DNA of 64,000 nucleotides, from NCBI GenBank assembly GCA_038316335.1, contig JBBQAM010000002.1, positions 62,001 to 126,000 on the forward strand. The letters run 5' to 3'. Position 1 is the first letter of the stretch; each line of letters begins with the position of its first letter. Below the pieces are notes generated by a model, which searched no databases, was not told the DNA's origin, and saw nothing but the letters and a program-made list of their open reading frames with translations. This DNA is from JALHST01 sp038316335 (GTDB taxonomy: Bacteria; Bacteroidota; Bacteroidia; Flavobacteriales; Flavobacteriaceae). The position numbers and the translations under genes were made by a program. Positions 16,894 to 25,438 of this stretch are shown here, piece after piece.

Positions 16894-19889
16894 AGAACCT
16901 ACACTTCAAATACAAGTATCCCTTATTGGCCATCGCCCTCCTTCTTTTGGCCGGTGGAATATTTTCATATCGCAACCTGAAGACCGGCCTGTTTCCAGAC
17001 ATCACTTTTCCGAAAATCAAGGTAATTGCAGACGCGGGTCAACAGCCAGTAGACAAGATGATGACCACGGTAACTATTCCGCTAGAAAACATCATCCGAA
17101 GAACCGAAGGCCTGCAATATATACGCAGTACTACATCGCGTGGAAGCTGTGAGATATCGGTTTTTTTAGATTGGAGTACCGATATCAATACGGCGAAATC
17201 CCAAATAGAATCATTTATCAATCAATCACAAGGCAGTATTTTGCCCAATACCGTTTTCTCGGTAGAAAAAATGAACCCTTCGATTTTACCTGTGATGGGA
17301 TACTCATTAGAAGGTGACAATCTTTCACAGGTCGATTTGAAGAAGATTGCAAAATATCAAATCAAGCCGTATTTGGCTGCAACCCCTGGGGTTTCAGATA
17401 TCGTGGTCATCGGAGGAAAAGACAAGGAATATCAGGTCATATTACGGCCTGATGTTGTCAAATCCTTGGGGATTTCGATTGGCACGATTCAAAATGCCGT
17501 CGTGAATTCAAACCTCTTGCAATCAAATGGGTATATAACCGATTTCAATCGCATGTACTTGACACTTACCGATAATGCGGTCGATGATATAAAGGATCTT
17601 GAGAATTTGGTTATTATAAATAGCCCCAATCGGTTGATCCGCTTAAAAGACGTCGCCGATATTGAAGTCAAGGAAGCAAAGGAGTACATAAAGATCTTGG
17701 CGAATGGAAAGAATGTCCCCATTATCGCCGTTGTTAAACAGCCCACCGCCAATCTTATCGATGTTAACAATACCATTGAACAGAAAGTCGCAGAATTGGC
17801 AAAAATACTACCAAAGGATGTTCGGTTGATTCCCTATTATAAACAAGCCGATTTCGTAATTAAGAGTATTGCGAGTATCAAGGATGTGCTCTGGATCGGA
17901 CTCATTTTGGCCTTGATGGTGGTCATATTTTTTCTTCGTTCATTTTCGGCAAGTATGGTCGTCCTGTGCACTATTCCGATTTCCTTGTCCCTTACGTTGA
18001 TCGTACTCGATGCCCTAGGTTACACTTTCAATATTATGACCTTGGGAGCAGTTGCCGCGGCTATAGGTTTGATGATCGACGATGTGGTCATCATTATAGA
18101 ACAGATCCATAAGATTCGAGAAGAACATCCCAAGGAGGCCATCAGTTGGTGCGCACATGAGGCCATCGACCATCTGTTGCCAGCTATGATAGGCTCCTCG
18201 TTAAGTACACTGGTCATTTTTATCCCCTTTGTCTTAATGACCGGGGTTGCCGGCGCCTATTTTCAGGTAATGGCCTATACGATGATAATTGCATTGGCCT
18301 CTTCTTTTTTAGTGACTTGGTTGGTCGTTCCTGTGTTGTCGATCATATTTTCTAAGAGTAAACCCATCGAACGCAAACACCGGCCTAAGACAAAATGGAT
18401 CCATGCCATTTTGGAAAGACCGATCATTGGGATTGCTTTTTTGATAATATGTATAGTCATTATTATCGTTTTACCTTCGCGATTGCCCTCGGGCTTTTTG
18501 CCCGAAATGGATGAGGGTAGTATTGTCCTGGATTACAATAGTCCGGCGGGCACGACCCTGGAGGAAACCGATCGCATGTTACAAATCGTAAATGGGATCC
18601 TTGACACGCAGCCGGAGGTAGAGGCCTATTCCGCTAGGTTGGGGACCCAAATGGGGTTTTTTATTACCGAACCCAATCGGGGTGATTATTTAATAAAATT
18701 AAAAGACAAGCGTACCAAGACCACTGAGGAAGTTTCAGATGAAATACGCCAGCGCATCGAAGCCACCGTGCCCCAACTGACGGTTGATTTCGGACAGGTA
18801 ATCGGCGATATGCTGGGTGACCTGATGAGTTCTGTGCAGCCCATCGAAATAAAGGTTTTCGGGGATGATGTAAACGTCTTGGAAGGCCTTTCCCAGCAAG
18901 TAGCAGCAGAAATTGAAACCATTCCTGGGACCGCCGACGTTTTTGACGGCATAGTGGTAGCGGGTCCGGCTTTATCGATTATACCGAATGTTCCGGTTTT
19001 GGCGCAATTGGGACTTACCCCTGCCGATTTTCAATTACAGCTGCAAACCCAGATCGAAGGCACGGTAGTAAGTACCATCATCGATAAGGAGCAGATTATC
19101 AATATACGACTGATCTATCCGAATGCCTATCGGACTTCGGTAGCTGATTTAAAAAATACGTCGATTATTTTGCCCAAGGGTTCGAGTGTACCTTTAAGTA
19201 CGGTGGCAAAAATTGAAATAGGCAAAGGAGTCGCCGAGATCAATCGGGAGAACCAGAAATCGATGGGCGTAATAACCGCACGATTGAATAATAGGGACTT
19301 GGGCTCCACATTGACGGAGATTCGTAGCCATTTAAATCAACAACTTAGTCTTCCGTCAGGCTATACCATTGAATACGGAGGTGCCTATCAAGAACAACAA
19401 AAGGCCTTTAAAGAACTGATGATGATTTTGATATCAGCCATCTTATTGGTTTTTATCGTCATCCTTTTTCTGTTCCGTAAAATCAAAATAGCCTTTGCCA
19501 TCATTGTCATTGCCATATTAGGAGTTGCCGGGTGTCTACTTAGTCTCTATCTTACAGGTACACCCTTAAATGTGGGAAGTTATACCGGCATCATTATGAT
19601 AGTAGGTATCATAGGTGAAAACTCGATTTTTACGTATCGCCAATATCAGGAAGGAGCTGCCTCGCTAACGCATATTGAAAAAATAGAATATTCAATTGCT
19701 GCACGCTTACGGCCAAAACTAATGACCGCCTTCGCGGCCATAATGGCACTTACGCCCTTGGCCTTGGGTATCGGAGCCGGGGCACAATTGCACCAACCCT
19801 TGGCAATTGCGGTTATCGGGGGGTTGGTTTTTGCACTGCCACTTTTGTTGGTCGTATTGCCTACCATTTTAAAAGTGATAAAAGAATGA
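16890..19889 (+). CDS. RND efflux permease (AcrB/CusA superfamily)
   Basis: A 999-aa inner-membrane proton-driven pump. The plan is classical: TM1 at about residues 10-30, a large periplasmic loop, TM2-6 from about 330, a second loop, and TM8-12 near the end. TM4 carries the proton-relay Asp pair in IGLMIDDVVIIIEQIH (about residue 393). The second repeat shows the porter-domain motif GDMLGDLMSSVQPIEIKVFGDD. It matches the family of permeases commonly paired with short adaptors in Bacteroidota; substrates cannot be predicted. It is the third gene of the TolC-adaptor-permease operon, overlapping the adaptor by 4 bp, and is followed within 90 bp by an MFS gene. Confidence 0.95.
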   Translation: MKNLHFKYKYPLLAIALLLLAGGIFSYRNLKTGLFPDITFPKIKVIADAGQQPVDKMMTTVTIPLENIIRRTEGLQYIRSTTSRGSCEISVFLDWSTDINTAKSQIESFINQSQGSILPNTVFSVEKMNPSILPVMGYSLEGDNLSQVDLKKIAKYQIKPYLAATPGVSDIVVIGGKDKEYQVILRPDVVKSLGISIGTIQNAVVNSNLLQSNGYITDFNRMYLTLTDNAVDDIKDLENLVIINSPNRLIRLKDVADIEVKEAKEYIKILANGKNVPIIAVVKQPTANLIDVNNTIEQKVAELAKILPKDVRLIPYYKQADFVIKSIASIKDVLWIGLILALMVVIFFLRSFSASMVVLCTIPISLSLTLIVLDALGYTFNIMTLGAVAAAIGLMIDDVVIIIEQIHKIREEHPKEAISWCAHEAIDHLLPAMIGSSLSTLVIFIPFVLMTGVAGAYFQVMAYTMIIALASSFLVTWLVVPVLSIIFSKSKPIERKHRPKTKWIHAILERPIIGIAFLIICIVIIIVLPSRLPSGFLPEMDEGSIVLDYNSPAGTTLEETDRMLQIVNGILDTQPEVEAYSARLGTQMGFFITEPNRGDYLIKLKDKRTKTTEEVSDEIRQRIEATVPQLTVDFGQVIGDMLGDLMSSVQPIEIKVFGDDVNVLEGLSQQVAAEIETIPGTADVFDGIVVAGPALSIIPNVPVLAQLGLTPADFQLQLQTQIEGTVVSTIIDKEQIINIRLIYPNAYRTSVADLKNTSIILPKGSSVPLSTVAKIEIGKGVAEINRENQKSMGVITARLNNRDLGSTLTEIRSHLNQQLSLPSGYTIEYGGAYQEQQKAFKELMMILISAILLVFIVILFLFRKIKIAFAIIVIAILGVAGCLLSLYLTGTPLNVGSYTGIIMIVGIIGENSIFTYRQYQEGAASLTHIEKIEYSIAARLRPKLMTAFAAIMALTPLALGIGAGAQLHQPLAIAVIGGLVFALPLLLVVLPTILKVIKE

Positions 19890-19971
19890 ATTTTTACGAA
19901 TCGATTTTCATTGATTACAACTTAATACTATCATCCTGAAATACATTTCAAAAATCGTTTGGGTCCTATCA

Positions 19972-21114
19972 TTGGTTAGCCTGTTCACCGATACAGCCAG
20001 TGAGATGTTATATCCCATTATGCCAATTTACTTGAAGACTATCGGGTTTTCGGTCGCAATGATCGGATTATTGGAGGGAATTGCGGAGGCCACTGCCGGC
20101 CTGAGCAAAGGGTATTTCGGAAAACTTTCTGACAACTCTGCTAAACGCGTGCCCTTTGTTCGAATCGGGTATTCCCTGAGCGCCATTTCTAAACCCATGA
20201 TGGCCGTTTTTATTTTTCCGATTTGGATTTTTATGTCAAGAACCCTTGACCGCATTGGCAAAGGTATTCGTACCGGTGCCAGGGATGCCATGCTTTCGGA
20301 GGAGGCAACACCAAATACCAAAGGAAGGGTATTTGGTTTTCATCGGGCTATGGATACCTTAGGGGCCGTTTTGGGCCCCTCCTTGGCCTTAATGTATCTC
20401 TACTTCAATAAAGAAGATTATAAGACGCTTTTTTACCTCGCCTTTATTCCAGGTGTCCTCGCCATCGTTGCCACCTTTTTTCTCAAGGAGAAAACTTCTG
20501 CTAGACAGCCGTCAATAGCTAAAACAACCTTCTTTTCATTTATGCGTTATTGGAAAGACGCTCCGGTAAATTATAGGAAAGTCGTCATCGGACTCCTGCT
20601 ATTTGCGCTTTTCAATAGTTCTGACATATTTTTACTACTGAAAGCCAAAGAAGCTGGCCTGGACGATAGTATGGTCATCGGCATCTACATCTTTTATAAT
20701 CTTGTATATGCCATATTCGCATTTCCAGTGGGGATCCTTGCCGATAAAATAGGTTTGCGCACTATGTTTTTGATTGGCTTGTGCCTTTTTTCAATAGTGT
20801 ATTTTGGCATGGCCGTGAGTTCAAACACCTATTTAATTGCGGGTTTCTTTGCGCTCTATGGTATATATGCCGCTGCTACCGAAGGTATTTCAAAGGCCTG
20901 GATAAGTAATATAACCAACAAAAAAAACCTGGCTACCGCAATTGGGACGTATACGGCGTTTCAGAGCATTTGTGCCCTTCTGGCGAGTTCGGCCGCAGGT
21001 CTCATTTGGTATGGCCTGGGTTCGTCAGCAACCTTTGCAATTACCGGATTCGTTACCCTATTGGTGATCGTCTATTTTATGTTTGCAGTCAAATCTACCG
21101 AGCTTGCCGCATAA
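19972..21114 (+). CDS. MFS transporter, start uncertain (no ATG)
   Basis: A 12-TM major-facilitator protein of about 380 aa. The first helix contains SLFTDTASEMLYPIMPIYL and the TM2-3 loop LDRIGKGIRTGARDAMLSEE, both typical of a family often annotated as tetracycline-resistance-like or general MFS. The only conventional start is the TTG at 19972, which removes the likely N-terminus of TM1. The frame stays open upstream to 19915 and encodes homologous-looking residues (LKYISKIVWVLS) from a CTG at 19936. No ATG or GTG exists there, so the true start is probably non-canonical or the sequence has a base error. It probably belongs to the RND operon, beginning 82 bp downstream. Confidence 0.8.
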   Translation: MVSLFTDTASEMLYPIMPIYLKTIGFSVAMIGLLEGIAEATAGLSKGYFGKLSDNSAKRVPFVRIGYSLSAISKPMMAVFIFPIWIFMSRTLDRIGKGIRTGARDAMLSEEATPNTKGRVFGFHRAMDTLGAVLGPSLALMYLYFNKEDYKTLFYLAFIPGVLAIVATFFLKEKTSARQPSIAKTTFFSFMRYWKDAPVNYRKVVIGLLLFALFNSSDIFLLLKAKEAGLDDSMVIGIYIFYNLVYAIFAFPVGILADKIGLRTMFLIGLCLFSIVYFGMAVSSNTYLIAGFFALYGIYAAATEGISKAWISNITNKKNLATAIGTYTAFQSICALLASSAAGLIWYGLGSSATFAITGFVTLLVIVYFMFAVKSTELAA

Positions 21115-21176
21115 TGTAGATAGATCGGCAGCTTTACACGAATCACTTTTTTACGATTCAAATGTATTTCTTTTCA

Positions 21177-21211
21177 CTTTAAGATGTCTTTAGAATTGCC
21201 CCTTACTTTTA
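21177..21211 (+). promoter_or_regulatory. Candidate OmpR-type operator and -7 box of the YncE-like gene
   Basis: CTTTAAG (21177-21183), 4 bp, CTTTAGA (21188-21194), 9 bp, TACTTTTA (21204-21211). The geometry equals that at the tolC promoter, and CTTACTTTT is shared with it base for base. The ATG is at 21393, so a transcript from here would have a leader of about 175 nt. Confidence 0.55.
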
Positions 21212-21392
21212 TTCATTTTATAATGAAATGTAAAGAATAACTTAGTCTTTATCTTGTGGCCAATATCCTTTGATCCTTTTTAAGTTTCCTGATGGTTGCT
21301 TTATGTACCCACCCGATTGTTATAACCGAATCACTTTTCAAGCCCGTCAATTAAAATTTTTGGGCAAACTTTAATAACGAAATAATAAAAAC

Positions 21393-22427
21393 ATGAAAAA
21401 AACTATTGTTGCCTGTATGCTTATATTAAACGGAGTTATGCTTGTTCGTTGCCAAAAAGCCATTTCGGATACCTATCAAGTCATCCACAAATTTTCAGTA
21501 CCAGGGGATGGCTTTTGGGACTATCTGACGATTGACGAAAAAACCGACAGGTTATTTGTATCCCATGGTACGGTGACCCAAGTTTTGGATAGTAAAACTG
21601 GCAAATTGATCGGTACCATTGAAAATACGCCGGGGGTGCATGGCATTACACTAAGCCCAGAACTTGACAAGGCCTATATAAGTTGTGGTAGGGATTCATC
21701 GGTCGTTGTCTTCAAACTCTCAACACTTGCAATCATTACTCGAATTCCTACTAAGGGCGTAAATCCCGATGCCATTTTATATGATTCCTATTCAGGCAAT
21801 GTATTTGTCTATAATGGGGGTTCATCAAATGCCACTGTCATCGATTCAAAAACCGATCAAGTGAAGGCGACCATCGCCCTACCGGGGAAACCCGAGTTTT
21901 CGGTGAGTGATGGTAAGGGCCGGGTGTATGTCAACATCGAGGACAAAAGCCTGGTGGTCGCAATCGATTCAAAAAAAGGTGCAATCGAAAACACCTGGTC
22001 TTTGGCTCCCGGGGAAGAACCTAGTGGCCTGGCTTTGGACAATACGAATCACCGCCTTTTTTCGGTTTGTAGTAATAAGAAAATGGTCGTCATGGATGCA
22101 TTGAACGGAAAAATCATTTCGGTACTCGATATTGGCGAAGGATCCGATGGTTGTGCCTTTGATCCCGAATTAAAGCGGGCGAATAGTTCGAATGGCGAGG
22201 GCACATTGACGGTAGTTCAAGAAGGTGCCAATGACAGCTACACCGTTCTGACGACCCTTGAAACACAGATTGGGGCACGTACTATTGGCGTGAATAAAAA
22301 AACGCATCATTTGTATCTACCCACCGCAAAATACGGTGACCGGCCCGAGCCTACTGCTGAAAATCCGAGACCAAGGCCTACCATCGAAAAAGGAACATTT
22401 ACCCTCTTGGATATTGCACCTGAATAA
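21393..22427 (+). CDS. Secreted YncE-like beta-propeller protein
   Basis: A 344-aa exported protein of the YncE / surface-antigen beta-propeller type. The N-terminus MKKTIVACMLILNGVMLVRCQ is a signal peptide, possibly with a lipidated Cys20. The body is a series of propeller blades with repeated turns: GKLIGTIENTPGVHGITLSPE, NPDAILYDSYSGNVFVYNGGSS, GEEPSGLALDNTNHRLFSVCSNKKMVVMD, and DGCAFDPELKRANSSNGEGTLTVV. A Pro-rich tail near residue 325 precedes the last strand. No catalytic residues are evident; such propellers act in binding or signalling. It is transcribed alone from a promoter carrying the same direct repeats as the upstream response-regulator and efflux genes. Confidence 0.85.
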   Translation: MKKTIVACMLILNGVMLVRCQKAISDTYQVIHKFSVPGDGFWDYLTIDEKTDRLFVSHGTVTQVLDSKTGKLIGTIENTPGVHGITLSPELDKAYISCGRDSSVVVFKLSTLAIITRIPTKGVNPDAILYDSYSGNVFVYNGGSSNATVIDSKTDQVKATIALPGKPEFSVSDGKGRVYVNIEDKSLVVAIDSKKGAIENTWSLAPGEEPSGLALDNTNHRLFSVCSNKKMVVMDALNGKIISVLDIGEGSDGCAFDPELKRANSSNGEGTLTVVQEGANDSYTVLTTLETQIGARTIGVNKKTHHLYLPTAKYGDRPEPTAENPRPRPTIEKGTFTLLDIAPE

Positions 22428-22543
22428 TAGGGTTTCTTTAAGGCTGTTTGGCCGAGTTAAAATTGGGACGCACCTTCACTTTTATCTCTGTTATACCCAG
22501 CTCATTCACAAAATGCTGTTAATGCTACAGCAAGGGCCTCTTA

Positions 22544-22578
22544 CTTAAGACCTTCTTTAGATTTGGACCGTAATTTTA
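22544..22578 (+). promoter_or_regulatory. Candidate OmpR-type operator and -7 box of the PepSY-like gene
   Basis: CTTAAGA (22544-22550), 4 bp, CTTTAGA (22555-22561), 9 bp, TAATTTTA (22571-22578). The ATG at 22625 follows 46 nt after the box. A further ATCTAAAG at 22586-22593 is the exact inverse of CTTTAGAT at 22555-22562, so this promoter also has an inverted repeat spanning the -7 box. Confidence 0.55.
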
Positions 22579-22624
22579 TACAGGTATCTAAAGTAGGATA
22601 TTAATAATCTTAAAATACACTATC

Positions 22625-23098
22625 ATGAAAAAAGTAAAAATTATAACTACTGCCTTATTACTAGCAGCTGTATCTGGCGGTTTATTAGCCTTCAGCCTAA
22701 AAAGCGAAGTACCCCAAAAAGTAAAGGATGCGTTCACTCAAAAATTTCCAGCGGCGAAGTCAATTAAATGGGACAAGGAGTCTGACACCGAATGGGAAGC
22801 GGAATTTAAAATGAACGGTGTTGCGTATTCGGCCAACTTTTTAGAGGATGGTACGTGGAAAGAAACCGAACATGAGCTTGCAAAAAAGGAAATTCCAGCT
22901 GCTATTTATGCCTCGCTGATGAAAGCGTTTCCCACTTACAAAGTCGAGGAAGCTGAAATTTCTGAAACCGTGGAAGGTTCAGTTTACGAATTTGCCATTG
23001 AAAAGGGAAAAACCGAAATGGAAGTAGTTGTCGATATGAACGGTAAAATCGTTAAGAAAGAAATGAAAAAAGGTGAGGATAAAGAGGATAAGGACTAA
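22625..23098 (+). CDS. Periplasmic PepSY-like protein (BLIP-like fold)
   Basis: A 157-aa exported protein. The N-terminal signal segment spans residues 1-25 (ITTALLLAAVSGGLLAFS). Two PepSY-like repeats follow: the first (about 30-80) has VPQKVKDAFTQKFPAAKSIKWDKE and WEAEFKMNGVAYSANFLEDGTW, the second (about 90-145) has IPAAIYASLMKAFPTYKVEEAEI. The C-terminus is Lys/Glu-rich. Members of this family are small periplasmic proteins whose genes often lie near two-component systems in Bacteroidota; their role is not established. The promoter shares the direct-repeat architecture of the response-regulator regulon, so it may be an effector or feedback component. Confidence 0.85.
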   Translation: MKKVKIITTALLLAAVSGGLLAFSLKSEVPQKVKDAFTQKFPAAKSIKWDKESDTEWEAEFKMNGVAYSANFLEDGTWKETEHELAKKEIPAAIYASLMKAFPTYKVEEAEISETVEGSVYEFAIEKGKTEMEVVVDMNGKIVKKEMKKGEDKEDKD

Positions 23099-23253
23099 GG
23101 GCCTAAATTCTTAATTATCGAATCAACTGCATATTTCCCTAGGTTGAAAAATAGGTGTGCCAGCTAATCCCCAAGTTACGTACGCCAAAAGGTATACATG
23201 GGCAAGAAATGTTGACTTATATGCGATAAACCTAGTATAGGGCCCACAAATCA

Positions 23254-24342
23254 ATGATTAAATTAACATACTACAGGCAACTCGATGGTATTCGCGCAAT
23301 TGCGGCATTGATGGTTTTATTCTTTCATTTTTTTAGGGATATTACGACAGGAAGTTTGCCCTTGAATATCCTTAAGGAGCTTTCGAATTTCGGACAAACC
23401 GGGGTCACTATGTTTTTTGTGCTCTCGGGTTTTTTGATAACAAGAATACTTTTGAATACGAAAGCAACAAGTGGGTATTTCAAGAATTTTTATGTGAGAA
23501 GGATTTTGCGCATCATGCCTTTATACTTTTTATTTCTAGTGATATGGTATCTAGTGGTTCCCCTTGTTACGGGAACAGCATTGGCCAATTTTAATCAAGA
23601 AATCTACTATTTCACGTACCTGCAAAATTTTGCGCGTACATTTGACTGGGATACGACGGGCCCACATCATTTTTGGTCGCTGGCCGTTGAAGAACATTTT
23701 TACCTCTTTTGGCCGATGGTCATCTATTTCTTCTCAAAAAGAAGTCTTACTAAAATAATCATCGGGGTCATTCTGTTCGCCTTGCTCCTGCGGGCATATA
23801 TGCTTTGGGAAGGTTATTCTGTCTTTATATTTACATTTACAAGATTTGATGCCTTGGCCATTGGCGCCCTATTGGCCATTTTAGAATTGAAGCGTATTTT
23901 TCGACCTGAAAGCTCCCATATTTTTCTAAAACTAGGTATTAGTATCCTAAGTCTATCTATATTTTTATATGCCTTCTTTGGTGAAGGTAATGATCTGCTT
24001 CAAAATTTAAGATACCTGCTGCTATCCTTTGCGTACTTTGCGATGGTAGGTTTTGTATTATCACTTAGGGAGGGTCATTTCATAAATAGGGTATTACAGA
24101 CCGGGTTTCTTTCCTATACGGGTAAAATTAGTTATGGACTCTATGTCTATCACCCCCTAGTACTTTTGATTTTCTCGACCTATTTCAGTACGGGTATTAT
24201 TTTATTCGATTTACTGATTATCTGTGGATTGTCATATATACTTGCCGGTCTAAGTTACCGATATTTCGAATCTCGATTCTTGGGCTTAAAAAAATATTTT
24301 GATTATGACACCAATAACCTACGGGTAGGTAAGAGTACCTAA
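23254..24342 (+). CDS. Membrane acyltransferase (acyltransferase 3 / OafA-like)
   Basis: A 362-aa integral membrane acyltransferase with about ten hydrophobic segments. Diagnostic motifs are RQLDGIRAIAALMVLFFHF at the N-terminus, containing the catalytic His of family 3, and FWSLAVEEHFYLFWP near residue 145. Such enzymes O-acetylate or acylate surface polysaccharides, lipid A sugars or peptidoglycan. No fused SGNH domain is present; the protein ends about 25 residues after the last helix. It stands alone between the PepSY-like gene and a 464-bp gene-free stretch, upstream of PAP2 and LtaS-like envelope genes, which suggests but does not prove a shared envelope role. Confidence 0.92.
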   Translation: MIKLTYYRQLDGIRAIAALMVLFFHFFRDITTGSLPLNILKELSNFGQTGVTMFFVLSGFLITRILLNTKATSGYFKNFYVRRILRIMPLYFLFLVIWYLVVPLVTGTALANFNQEIYYFTYLQNFARTFDWDTTGPHHFWSLAVEEHFYLFWPMVIYFFSKRSLTKIIIGVILFALLLRAYMLWEGYSVFIFTFTRFDALAIGALLAILELKRIFRPESSHIFLKLGISILSLSIFLYAFFGEGNDLLQNLRYLLLSFAYFAMVGFVLSLREGHFINRVLQTGFLSYTGKISYGLYVYHPLVLLIFSTYFSTGIILFDLLIICGLSYILAGLSYRYFESRFLGLKKYFDYDTNNLRVGKST

Positions 24343-24806
24343 AAAAGTAGGCTTTACGGTTGTCTTAGTACCTTGTATGAGAACCAGGTTAAGACGGACC
24401 CCCTTTCTAAATGAGGTTGTAGGGCCCCAGATGAAGGAATTGCATTCGAGACTGCCTCAGGTTCTCGAAATTGGATCAGATTTTTATGTCTGGAAAACGC
24501 AGAATAATTCTTGATGGATGAAATTAATAGCTTAGGTTAGCCTATCATAATGGACGTTTATACTTGACGGCGATGTATTCACATCATAATTACTTAAACG
24601 AGATTGAACGTAGTAGAAGTAACTTAATCTCAAGGATGATAATTCTTAAGATCTTAATTTGGTAAGTTAAGGGTACATTTAAAGTGAGTTATTAAAAAGG
24701 TTCCCAATGTGAAATGTATCATTGATTTATCGATAATTCCTTGGGTGGCAAAACTGCAGGCCTTGGCCTAGATTCCCCATATTTAAAACATTTAAAACCA
24801 ATTTAA
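24343..24806. other. Gene-free stretch of 464 bp
   Basis: I see no convincing reading frame on either strand, no RNA gene I can recognise, and no copy of the CTTTAGA operator. A weak inverted repeat (GAGATT...AATCTC, about 20-nt loop) lies near 24600. The 3' part probably holds the promoter of the PAP2 gene, but no TAnnTTTG box is evident close to its ATG. Confidence 0.5.
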
Positions 24807-25376
24807 ATGAAATATTACCTATCCTTGATTTTTCTATTATGTTATGGCGCTATGGTGGCGCAAGATGTAGATTCACCCAGCGTAATCAGATTGGAGACCG
24901 GTGTCGAGAAAATTGGCGATTACGCTCAATTTGTCCCGACAGCTGTTTCATTTATTGTGGTTTTGGCCAAAAATGATAAAAAAGGATTTTGGCAGTTGGG
25001 TAAATCGCTAGGTACCGACATTGCATCCACCTGGATTTTAAAAAATGCAATTAATAAACATCGTCCTTATGGAGCGACCGATGGTCATGCCTTTCCTTCG
25101 GGACATACCTCATTTGCCTTTCAAGGGGCTTCTTTTTTACAGCGCCGTTATGGATGGAAATATGGCGTACCGGCCTATGCAATTGCTGGTTTTGTGGCAT
25201 ATAGCAGATTGGAAGGTGTTCATCATAGACATGATGGCTGGGACGTTCTAGCGGGTGCCTTGGTCGGGATTGGCAGTACGTATTTATTTACAACGCCCTA
25301 TGAAAGGGAACATTTTGAGCTTTCTTTTTCCGGTCAGGACAAAAGCTTTCAAATTGGTATTAATTATCGATTTTAA
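24807..25376 (+). CDS. PAP2-family phosphatase (exported)
   Basis: A 189-aa type 2 phosphatidic-acid-phosphatase family protein with signal peptide MKYYLSLIFLLCYGAMVAQ. The three catalytic motifs are complete: KNAINKHRP (KX6RP) near residue 78, PSGH at 97-100, and SRLEGVHHRHDGWD (SRX5HX3D) near residue 133. It has few strong transmembrane helices, and the C-terminus looks like a short outer-membrane strand pattern (FQIGINYRF). Likely substrates are lipid phosphates such as undecaprenyl or phosphatidylglycerol phosphates. It is immediately upstream of the LtaS-like gene on the same strand (62-bp gap), and a second PAP2 gene lies on the other side. Confidence 0.92.
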   Translation: MKYYLSLIFLLCYGAMVAQDVDSPSVIRLETGVEKIGDYAQFVPTAVSFIVVLAKNDKKGFWQLGKSLGTDIASTWILKNAINKHRPYGATDGHAFPSGHTSFAFQGASFLQRRYGWKYGVPAYAIAGFVAYSRLEGVHHRHDGWDVLAGALVGIGSTYLFTTPYEREHFELSFSGQDKSFQIGINYRF

Positions 25377-25438
25377 GATCTTTGTTAGACAACCCCTAAT
25401 AAATCCTGCGAAGTTCGTTACTTTGCCAAAAATAGTCC

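Noticed and set aside
24600..24635. GAGATT...AATCTC hairpin as a terminator or small RNA
   Set aside because: Only 6 bp of stem with a 20-nt loop and no T-tract.
24590..24700. Repeats resembling CTTAAGA and GTTAAGG in the gene-free stretch before the PAP2 gene
   Set aside because: They do not have the 11-bp period, and no -7 box lies 9 bp downstream.
25045..25251. Reading frame inside the PAP2 gene
   Set aside because: It is an alternate-frame shadow of a gene with complete catalytic motifs.
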